Below, one piece after another: positions 6,359 to 12,385 of a stretch of DNA of 12,385 nt. Within the stretch, counting starts at the first letter, position 1. Each line of letters begins with the position of its first letter. Position numbers and translations under genes: made by a program. The notes beneath the pieces were generated by a model. It saw only the letters and a program-made list of their open reading frames with translations, had not been told where the DNA came from and searched no databases. Source of the DNA: Candidatus Peribacteria bacterium (GTDB lineage Bacteria > Patescibacteria > JAEDAM01 > Absconditabacterales > Absconditicoccaceae); the NCBI GenBank assembly GCA_031261265.1, contig JAISKI010000040.1, forward strand, positions 1-12,385, in the 5' to 3' direction.

Positions 6359-7411
6359 ATGAAACAGTTCAAAAAAATTTCGAGTTTATTTGCGGTGTGT
6401 TTCATCGCTAGTATGTTAGGTATGTTTTCATCTTGTGATCAGGATGAAGATATAGTATCAGTTCCCCCTCCTGTAGTGGAAGAAAGTTTAAGTCTAAATA
6501 ATCCATCACTGAGGGCATCTTCTGGTACTACGGTTTTAGGACTCTCCTCATCTTACTTAACAAGCCATTATGGTCATGTCTGCCAACATCGAACATTTAG
6601 TGGCTGGAATGCCAATAGTTCTTATGAGTTGCAACCAAATACTTCTAATGGTTATCCATACGTAGTTGGTAGTTTTACTTCTTTGCCCTATCAAGTAGTA
6701 GTTAATGGTAATTGTGGGGTCGCTGCATATGTAATTGCAAGGGGATTGGGATATTATGGTTCAAATCCTCCTTTCAGTTTATTGTCAGATCACGCTAATG
6801 CTACTACAAGGAAGCATAATACCGTTGTGTATTGTCAAACTTCCATGCGATTACATAGAGAAAAGCCATCCTATAATTTCGGGATACCAGCTATTGCTGA
6901 TATTCATGATGGAATCGCTCAAGGAGATGGTGTATCTGTATCTGATAAAGAATATTTAACAAATCCAACTAGCCCTACAGTTGGCTCTAGATCAAACTTT
7001 GTTGATGCAACTTTCTCTTGGGCAAAAAATGCAACAGGTCGTACTGCATATAAAAATGCGTTAGAAGCATCTTTACAGAGACAAAAACCCTTTGTTACTA
7101 TAGTGAAAGTACAAACAAGTAGTCATCCAATAAAACAAAATGGGGGAGATCAAGTTACATTATATTCTTCGTATAATTGGACAACTAATACTGGAAACTA
7201 CATATCAACAAGTGGTGGCGGACACTATATTGTTATTGTTCGATTAGAAAAAGTTACTAATAGTAACGGAGATATCGATGGAGACGCAAGTAAAATCTAT
7301 TATTTAGATCCTTATTGGGATGCAAAAGTAGTGTGGGAAACTACCTATCATAAATTAGTAGATTCTGCTGAATCAGCTGGAACCTACTATAATGGTTTTG
7401 GTTTTCTATAA
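6359..7411 (+). CDS. C39-like cysteine peptidase lipoprotein, Bacteroidota-like
   Basis: A 350-residue predicted surface or periplasmic lipoprotein. The signal peptide M-K-Q-F-K-K...M-F-S-S-C ends at lipid-modified Cys26, followed by acidic D-Q-D-E-D, resembling the Bacteroidota lipoprotein surface-export signal. The rest fits a papain/C39-like fold: a putative nucleophile Cys119 in 'N-G-N-C-G-V-A-A', His289 in 'G-G-G-H-Y-I-V-I-V', and Asp317 in 'Y-Y-L-D-P-Y-W'. The substrate is unknown; peptidase C39-like family 2 is my best match from pattern alone. None of its roughly 30 glycines uses UGA, and GGT is common, unlike nrdD. ATG 6359 is chosen because it begins the signal peptide; an upstream in-frame ATG at 6230 would bury it. 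The gene is flanked by a terminator and is probably a horizontal gain. Confidence 0.65.
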   Translation: MKQFKKISSLFAVCFIASMLGMFSSCDQDEDIVSVPPPVVEESLSLNNPSLRASSGTTVLGLSSSYLTSHYGHVCQHRTFSGWNANSSYELQPNTSNGYPYVVGSFTSLPYQVVVNGNCGVAAYVIARGLGYYGSNPPFSLLSDHANATTRKHNTVVYCQTSMRLHREKPSYNFGIPAIADIHDGIAQGDGVSVSDKEYLTNPTSPTVGSRSNFVDATFSWAKNATGRTAYKNALEASLQRQKPFVTIVKVQTSSHPIKQNGGDQVTLYSSYNWTTNTGNYISTSGGGHYIVIVRLEKVTNSNGDIDGDASKIYYLDPYWDAKVVWETTYHKLVDSAESAGTYYNGFGFL

Positions 7412-7440
7412 CCACTTGCAATTTCTAACGAGGTAAATAT

Positions 7441-7469
7441 AAACCACCTGTATTATATGCAGGTGGTTT
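7441..7469 (+). terminator. Rho-independent terminator after the peptidase gene
   Basis: The perfect 10-bp stem AAACCACCTG (7441-7450) / CAGGTGGTTT (7460-7469) has a 9-nt loop and is followed by TATT. It ends the peptidase transcript 30 bp after its stop and only 18 bp before the next gene, so the next gene must have a very close promoter or depend on read-through. Confidence 0.85.
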
Positions 7470-7487
7470 TATTGATAATTAGAGAAA

Positions 7488-8645
7488 ATGAAAAAAATAG
7501 TTCAAATAATATTTTATAGCCTATGTATTCTCTGATGATGTAGTAATACAGAAACTCCTATGGATTGATCCTTCGTAGATGAAACATTAATTGAAAGATA
7601 TTCGAAAAATGCAATAGTTATTTCTGAATTAGAAAGATCAGTTATAGCAAGTTGATTATCGTTTAACTTATTACCTATTGATGGATTTAAAATAAGTCCT
7701 TCTCCTATAGACGAAAACAATACCGTTACAGATTTTCTTTTTATAGATTATAACACTAAAGAAATTGGAATACACTTTTTTGATTTTATGCCAAATGAAC
7801 AAAATATTATGCGAAAATACAGCTTAGACAGTATTGGTGTTCCTTATGAAAATATCTATCCTCCTCTTAAAGATTTAGATATTACTAATGAGAACAGAGC
7901 AAAGTTCCCTGAATATTATTATATTCCTGATGTCCCAGATTATACTCAATCCTATAAAAAAGAATATTTGCAAAATAGTATTTGAAAAGAATATATCCCT
8001 TTCTATTATCAACCTATGATAGAGGCAGATTTTGATACCTTTATCCTCTGGACAGGGCGGATGTATGCTTCAGATAAAAATCAAGTATATATTTTACTCA
8101 GATATGATATTCCAGTGCTGGATCACAACAAATTCAATTATGAAGTTTTCAGAAGAAACGGAATTATTCAATATCCTTTTTATAATATAATACCAGGAGC
8201 AGATCCTAAGGAAGGAAATCAAATAGACCATCCTTTTTACTTAGTACAAAGTGGAGGAGTTTGGTATAAAGGTGTAAAGTTAGAAGAAGCTGATCCTTCT
8301 GCCGAGATTTTGTATTACGGTTCAGAGTACTTTGTTCAAGATGAATGAGTATGGTTTGAATATATAAAAATACCAGAGGCTTCTCCTAAGACTTTCAAAA
8401 TAATAAAAGACTATCCACAGAATGGATATGCTTTAGATGAGAAATATCTCTACAATAATATCACTAAAGAAACCAAAGAAAATATTAAACAAAATCGGTC
8501 ATACTACCGATGTATATATAAAGAGATATTTCAACAAATTAAAGATAATCCAGTATATTATAACAACGCATTAGTGGAACTAATGAGAGAAACAAACAAT
8601 ATGGAATGAGTATATGAAGATAAAAGGTGTGTGCTATTATCATAA
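7488..8645 (+). CDS. DKNYY-type lipoprotein with seven UGA glycines
   Basis: Under standard code this region is only fragments. With UGA as Gly it is one 385-residue frame ending in TAA. Codons 16 and 17 are tandem TGA-TGA just before TGT (7533-7541), making the signal-peptide end C-I-L-G-G-C a proper lipobox with Cys18. Other UGAs are at 7566, 7653, 7983, 8346 and 8607. The body resembles the DKNYY family: 'A-S-D-K-N-Q-V-Y', 'I-P-G-A-D-P-K', and 'I-P-E-A-S-P-K-T-F-K' followed by 'Y-A-L-D-E-K-Y-L-Y'. These are repeats of a Tyr-rich unit of unknown function, usually on secreted or surface proteins. Tyr and Asn content is high. The start has a weak AGAGAA upstream. No promoter is evident between it and the terminator. 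Confidence 0.75.
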
Positions 8646-8792
8646 TGATAATATATCTTTATTATAAATCAAAGAGAATTTTACGCCAGTTCTCCTCTCT
8701 CTCACCACCAAATATAAGTATTAATCGTTTCTCTTGAAAAAGCTAAGCGTATCTGTACAAGAGAGAAAACTTTTATTTTGTTTTTTAAGCTT

Positions 8793-9527
8793 ATGTTGAT
8801 TACTCTTTGAGGGAGAGCTGGAAGTGGAAAAGGAACAATTGCCAAACTCTTGACCCAAAAACTTGGATATGAAACGATCTCTATTGGAGATATGAGAAGG
8901 AAATTAGCAGAAGAAATGGGACTAAATATTCAGGATTTTAATCTCCTCGGCGATAAACCAGGAAATCAAGAAGAGTTTGACCTCAAATACGAAGAATACC
9001 AAAAAAATCTCCACTTGGAGGATAGTATCATTCTCGATAGCAGATTAGGATTTTACACTCAACCAAAGGCATTTAAGGTGCTTCTTGATGTAGATGAAGA
9101 GGTCGCGAGTAAAAGAATTCTCTGAGCTCAAAGGGAAACCGATCAATTTGAAAGTCCTGAAGAAGCTTTGAAAGAAGTAAAAGAAAGAAATCTGAACGAT
9201 CAAGAAAGATACAAAAAATTGTATGATATCAATGTTTGGGACTATAAAAACTATACCCTCGTCATTGATACCAGCGAAAGAACTCCAGAAGAAGTTCTTG
9301 AAATTCTGCTCAAAGAATTTAAACTCCGAAAGATAAAGAAAAGAGAAAGCTGAGATCCTGATTATACCTTTCTTACTACCGCTGAACCCGACCTCACCAC
9401 TCTGGAACAAAGTAAAGCTCTTTCCAAAGCAAAGCATAAAAAATCGTTGCTCAAAAATATTTTACTCCTTCTCGCTCTCATCGTAATTGCAGGACTCTGG
9501 ATCGGAACGGTTCTTATTTCAAAATAA
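8793..9527 (+). CDS. cmk: Cytidylate kinase-like protein with C-terminal membrane helix
   Basis: The kinase transfers phosphate from ATP to CMP/dCMP. The frame requires UGA as Gly at residues 6, 111 and 187 (8808, 9123, 9351) and gives 244 residues. The P-loop G-G-R-A-G-S-G-K-G-T lies at 6-15, its first Gly being a UGA. Next come 'S-I-G-D-M-R-R', the 'I-I-L-D-S-R-L-G-F' segment, a lid region with Arg, and 'D-x-x-R-Y-x-x-L-Y-D-I-N-V-W-D-Y...L-V-I-D-T-S'. This matches the short archaeal-type cytidylate kinase rather than the ~225-residue E. coli type. About 60 extra residues follow, ending in a hydrophobic helix (N-I-L-L-L-L-A-L-I-V-I-A-G-L-W-I-G) near 222-241, as if tail-anchored. That extension is unusual for the family. 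Its 3' end overlaps ksgA, convergent, by 14 bp. No Shine-Dalgarno. Confidence 0.85.
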
Positions 9528-10311
9528 GTGCTACTTCTGATCGAGAAAGCTCTTCGAGCCTCTTTCCTTGGAGATGTTCAGGAATCGGAAAATATTTCTC
9601 TTTTTTCTCTATCATTTTCGCGATTTTCCCTAGGGTTTTTCTACTATAAGGAGAAAAGAGGTCTAAAAACTCTACCAATCTTTCAAAAGAAAGCTGAGGC
9701 AATACAGATTTTTTAGCTAGTGAAACTAAGCAGCTTTTTACTTTCGGAGCAGGGTTGAAGGCTTTGGCGGGTACCGTCTTGAGATATTCAACGTGATAAG
9801 CATAATTTAAAAGTCGGTATAAATAGGATTTTTTTCCTGCATCTCGCTTAATTTTCTCGCCTACTTCCGCCTGAATCATAAAAATCCCCCCAATAACCTG
9901 TCATTGCGAGCGGAACGAAGTGGAAGCGTGGCAATCTAAAGGCTGTAAACTTTTTTGCTCTGCAGTAAAAAACTTTCTGAGAATGGGAGAGGTAATATAA
10001 TAAGGGAGATTTCCCACAATAAGCGAGGGAGTAGAAATGCTCTGCAAATCCACATTAAGCACGTCATCGAGAATAATAGTTCCTTGGTTTTCTAAAATCT
10101 CCTCTAACCCCGCTTTTAGGGTATCATCTTTTTCAATAACCGTAAAATTTGGAGAAATCTCTTTGATGAGTTTGGTAATTGCTCCCTTTCCTGGTCAGAT
10201 TTCTATAATCGCTTCAGCTTTCCAGTCGTGGTAAAGTTTTTTCACTTTGTCTGCGATTCGATGTCTGACCTTGGTATCGGTGAGGAAATTTTGTCCGAGA
10301 TAGGTACCCAC
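9514..10311 (-). CDS. rsmA (ksgA): 16S rRNA (adenine-N6)-dimethyltransferase with repeat insertion
   Basis: KsgA/RsmA dimethylates two adjacent adenines at the 3' end of 16S rRNA during late small-subunit assembly. Visible motifs: N-terminal 'Y-L-G-Q-N-F-L-T-D', SAM-binding 'I-I-E-I-G-P-G-K-G-A-I' with its first Gly (residue 39) a UGA (10195-10197), catalytic 'N-L-P-Y-Y' at 101-105, 'F-M-I-Q-A-E-V' from 144, and a C-terminal helical domain with 'V-P-A-K-A-F-N-P-A-P-K-V'. Between NLPYY and FMIQ the chain is about 18 residues longer than in E. coli KsgA. The extra part is the in-frame translation of a REP-like element (9900-9937), passing a second UGA (9901-9903, residue 137). I chose GTG 10309-10311 because it directly precedes the conserved N-terminus; the only upstream ATGs in frame overlap infC. 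Under standard code the gene would look broken in three. Confidence 0.9.
9900..9937. repeat. REP-like palindromic element inside ksgA
   Basis: On the plus strand it reads GTCATTGCGAGCGGAACGAA followed by GTGG and GCGTGGCAATC, with ATTGC/GCAAT at its ends. The form 'GTCATTGCGAG...GTGGCAATC' is a widespread dispersed palindrome in bacterial genomes, normally intergenic (established pattern, from memory). Here it is read on the minus strand as ...L-D-C-H-A-S-T-S-F-R-S-Q-G in KsgA. It is the only copy I see in the window. Confidence 0.75.
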
Positions 10312-10366
10312 AATGAGCGATAAAGGAAATAAAAAATCTTCCCAATCCGTAGATTGGAAAGAGGTA

Positions 10367-10990
10367 TTATCATCTAGAGAATAGGATAACACTGTATCCC
10401 TGTGCTTCTTTTTTTGGTGTATCATACTGAGATCTTCCCAGTGTGGAAAGAGCATTTTTAACCGCAATTATTTTTTCCAAAGCTTTATCTGCATACATTC
10501 TCTCTCTACCTTTGAGTCTGATACTTATTTTCACATTATCTCCATCGCGGAGAAATTCTTCAGCTTTTTTGATCTTTAATGCTAAATCATTTTCACCAAT
10601 ATTGTAGGAAAGTTTGATTTCTTTCATATCTTTACCTTTCTGACTTTTCTTTTTTTCTCTTTCATCTTTCCCTTTTTGATACATATATTTTCCATAGTCG
10701 GTCAAACGCACTGTGGAAAGCATTTTTTCTGGATCGTAAGTAATCTGTACAAGGTCTAATCATGCTTCCTCTGCCATTTCTAAAGCTCTACGCCTAGGAA
10801 AAGTTCAAAGATTTTGCTTCTCATCGTCAATAATGGTAATGGAAGGGGCTTTGATCTGGTCATTAATATACATCATTCTCGCTTTTGGATTGACGGTATT
10901 TGTCTGCTCATTTCTATGAAAAGTATGAGAAGGAGTTGTACTACTTCTCGGAGCTGTGGTCCCCGGTTTCACAAAAGGTTTTCAATCCAT
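10367..10990 (-). CDS. infC: Translation initiation factor IF-3
   Basis: IF-3 binds the 30S subunit, keeps it free of 50S and checks the initiator tRNA/start-codon match. The frame needs four UGA glycines (10982, 10805, 10760 and the last codon 10370) and ends TAA at 10367-10369, so the protein ends ...F-S-R-G. The IF-3 N domain starts at 'Y-I-N-D-Q-I-K-A-P-S-I-T-I-I-D' and includes 'A-E-E-A-G-L-D-L-V-Q-I', then the 'D-Y-G-K-Y-M-Y-Q-K' linker. The C domain has 'K-E-I-K-L-S-Y-N-I-G...D-N-V-K-I-S-I-R-L-K-G-R-E-R'. ATG 10990 gives 207 residues with a Thr/Ser/Pro-rich N-terminal extension; ATG 10876 would give 169, closer to the usual ~175. The upstream frame is closed by TAA eight codons before 10990. 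It sits between ksgA and two tRNA genes, probably one transcription unit. Confidence 0.92.
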
Positions 10991-11030
10991 AGGCAATAAG
11001 AAAGGTTAAAATCTGACTATCATTATTTCC

Positions 11031-11104
11031 CGCTCCCGGCGGGGTTCGAACCCGCGATTTCCACCGTGAGAGGGTGGCGTCCTAAACCACTAGACCACGA
11101 GAGC
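11031..11104 (-). tRNA. tRNA-Glu (anticodon CTC)
   Basis: A 74-nt cloverleaf. The acceptor GCTCTCG pairs with CGGGAGC (one G-U), the D stem is GTCT/GGAC, and the anticodon stem CCACC/GGTGG carries loop CTCTCAC with anticodon CTC. The T arm is GCGGG-TTCGAAC-CCCGC and the discriminator is G. CCA is not encoded. It is transcribed leftwards, 20 bp after tRNA-Arg and about 40 bp before infC. Confidence 0.93.
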
Positions 11105-11124
11105 TCTTTAATTTTTATAAGAAT

Positions 11125-11196
11125 TACCCCCACCAGGGATCGAACCTGGATCCGTAGCTTAGAAGGCTACTGTTCTATCCATTGAACTATAGGAGC
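11125..11196 (-). tRNA. tRNA-Arg (anticodon TCT)
   Basis: A 72-nt cloverleaf. The D stem is GTTC/GAAC, the anticodon stem GTAGC/GCTAC has loop CTTCTAA (anticodon TCT, reading AGA/AGG), and the T arm is CCAGG-TTCGATC-CCTGG with discriminator A. The acceptor is GCTCCTA/TGGGGGT with three G-U pairs, including the terminal G1-U72, which is rather weak. CCA is not encoded. AGA is the common Arg codon in neighbouring genes, in line with this tRNA. Confidence 0.92.
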
Positions 11197-11217
11197 ATTA
11201 CTGTGTGAACAGGGATC

Positions 11218-11245
11218 AGTATAAGGAAAGACAGTATAAAATCAA
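11218..11245 (-). promoter_or_regulatory. Promoter of the tRNA-Arg / tRNA-Glu unit
   Basis: Read leftwards, -35 TTGATT (11240-11245) and -10 TATACT (11218-11223) are spaced 16 bp apart. Transcription would begin near 11211, about 15 nt before tRNA-Arg. The unit may continue into infC and ksgA, as no terminator is seen between them. Confidence 0.65.
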
Positions 11246-11297
11246 TACTATTTATACAAAAATGTACCAGCAGAGTTAAAATGTCAGAACGGCTTGC

Positions 11298-11336
11298 GGG
11301 GTCCGTCGGGGAGGGGGAGGACCCCCTCCACCCCCC
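11298..11336. terminator. Very GC-rich hairpin after the FISUMP gene
   Basis: GGAGGGGG (11310-11317), loop AGGA, CCCCCTCC (11322-11329) form a perfect 8-bp G-C-dominated stem. A competing stem is GGGGTCC (11298-11304) / GGACCCC (11319-11325). It begins 15 bp beyond the TAG of the leftward FISUMP gene and so probably ends or protects that mRNA. No proper U-tract follows on the minus strand, so intrinsic termination is uncertain. It stands out against the AT-rich surroundings. Confidence 0.5.
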
Positions 11337-11351
11337 AAGAGATAAAAGAGA

Positions 11352-12385
11352 CTAAGAGGAGACAGAATTCTGAAAACAACGGAGAGAGAAGGCGTACGCA
11401 CGATTATCGTAATCATTGGAATACACGTAGGACGGATTGAAGTACAAGTAGCGAGCGTTGGTAGAATACGGACTAGATGACCAATAGAGGGCGTAGTAGC
11501 CCTGATAGAAGACCGTAGCAGAGGAATCATAACTGCGGTAGCCAGCAAGCGGGATTAAGAAGTCATTTCTAAACATCTCACCCACCGTACCTGTAGAAAT
11601 ATAAGGAAGACCTGCTCAAGCATTTTGCAATGTTCCTCCTATTGCTCCAGAATTTACATTATACCAGGTTTGGAGTAATCCTCCCCATTCATAGGCACTA
11701 GGCACATGATATCCAGCAGGACATGGTCCCTGTCTATCAGCGTCTTTACCTGCCCAATTTGATTGAGTATCTCCACTTCCTCCTCGGAGGTTATTATTTC
11801 CTGGATTTGACCAATCACTTCCTGCTTTTACATAATATCCACTATTGTAATAGTTCCCTGGACCAAAACCACTTGCATCAGGTCTTGTAGTCCCTGAAAG
11901 AAGAATAGTACCAGAATTTGGGAATGGAGTATTATTTCCCCACTGGAAATAATCTCAGTAGGAAGGATCCCAACAGTCTCCTCCATTACCATAATTGGTA
12001 CAAGTTCCACCTGCCCAACCATTATAAAGTTTTCCAGTACCTGCTACTGTAGCCCCTAAGTTTCTATCCATAATCGTATAGAACTGAGTTCCGTCACTTA
12101 CGGTGATCGTACCTGCAACTTCATCATGAGATACCCCTAGAGCTGGACCACTTGATACACATTCCTGTCCATCATCCAATTCATATCCTTCTGCACATTC
12201 AAAACGACAGCCTTCATCTGCTTCTGTATAGTAGATGGGCTTAGCTGAAGGTAGCCATACATTATGACTCACTTCTGTCTGCTCTATAGTCAGACTTTCT
12301 ACTCCTGTAGTAGCTCCTCCTGTACCACTCACCCATGTAGTACCTGTACCTGCAGGTCCACATCGAGATCCATAGGTCACACTAG
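11352..12385 (-). CDS. FISUMP-domain surface protein, C-terminal part
   Basis: At least 343 codons, with the start beyond the right edge of the window. The frame is joined through UGA at 11955-11957 (D-P-S-Y-G-D-Y-F-Q-W-G) and 11616-11618 (L-Q-N-A-G-A-G-L-P). The pattern is the 'Fibrobacter succinogenes major paralogous domain': 'I-M-D-R-N-L-G-A', 'Y-F-Q-W-G-N-N', 'C-P-A-G-Y-H-V-P-S-A-Y-E-W', 'I-P-L-A-G-Y-R', 'Y-W-S-S-S-P-Y', and the end 'A-F-S-L-R-C-F-Q-N'. Before it come a Gly/Thr-rich stretch and an EGF-like Cys cluster 'C-R-F-E-C-A-E-G-Y-E-L-D-D-G-Q-E-C'. Such proteins are thought to be extracellular, with no proven biochemical role. It ends in TAG, followed by a GC-rich hairpin. Confidence 0.85.

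Noticed and set aside
11276..11548. Leftward frame ending in a Gly/Pro run across the GC-rich block
   Set aside because: It overlaps the FISUMP domain in another frame and its composition is only the translation of G/C runs.
1..12385. CRISPR array, prophage genes, toxin-antitoxin pair or replication origin
   Set aside because: No regularly spaced repeats, phage structural genes, paired small toxin/antitoxin frames or DnaA-box cluster were seen.

Overview
The window comes from a bacterium that reads UGA as glycine (genetic code 25), as known for the candidate-phyla lineages Absconditabacteria (SR1) and Gracilibacteria. Seven conserved or recognisable genes are only intact if in-frame TGA is sense (about 21 such codons). 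The TGAs fall where the families have glycine: the P-loop of a cytidylate kinase, motif I (E-I-G-P-G-K-G) of KsgA, the A-G-L-D-L-V segment of IF-3, and the lipobox of a lipoprotein. Apart from one apparently foreign gene, every gene ends in TAA or TAG. I see no clear Shine-Dalgarno sequence before any accepted start.

Layout. 1-~121 (-): the edge of a probable IS30-type insertion sequence. 195-887 (+): an unrecognised multi-spanning membrane protein with its own promoter. It ends in TGA just before a bidirectional terminator, so it looks acquired from a standard-code donor. 943-2409 (-): a membrane-anchored FecR-domain protein. 2410-2747: a divergent regulatory region with a pair of NrdR-like boxes. 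2748-6060 (+): an anaerobic ribonucleotide reductase operon in three parts: a large NrdD lacking its glycyl-radical tail, a 72-residue protein carrying that tail, and the NrdG activase. 6359-7411 (+): a C39-like cysteine-peptidase lipoprotein of Bacteroidota style, without any UGA. 7488-8645 (+): a UGA-rich DKNYY-type lipoprotein. 8793-9527 (+): a cytidylate kinase with a C-terminal membrane helix. 9514-10311 (-): ksgA/rsmA with a palindromic repeat inserted in frame. 10367-10990 (-): infC. 11031-11104 and 11125-11196 (-): tRNA-Glu(CTC) and tRNA-Arg(TCT) with a good promoter upstream. 11352-12385 (-): the C-terminal part of a FISUMP-type surface protein.

How they fit together. The nrd operon supplies deoxynucleotides without oxygen, so the cell lives at least partly anaerobically. 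It is probably repressed by NrdR when nucleotides are plentiful. Cytidylate kinase, IF-3, KsgA and the tRNAs are core housekeeping functions. The FecR protein, both lipoproteins and the FISUMP protein make up an envelope/surface layer. The peptidase and the first membrane protein look like gains from standard-code bacteria, the peptidase probably from Bacteroidota living in the same habitat.

The points most worth a second look are the split NrdD, the REP-like element translated inside KsgA through a reassigned UGA, and the first gene, whose TGA stop should not work in this host.
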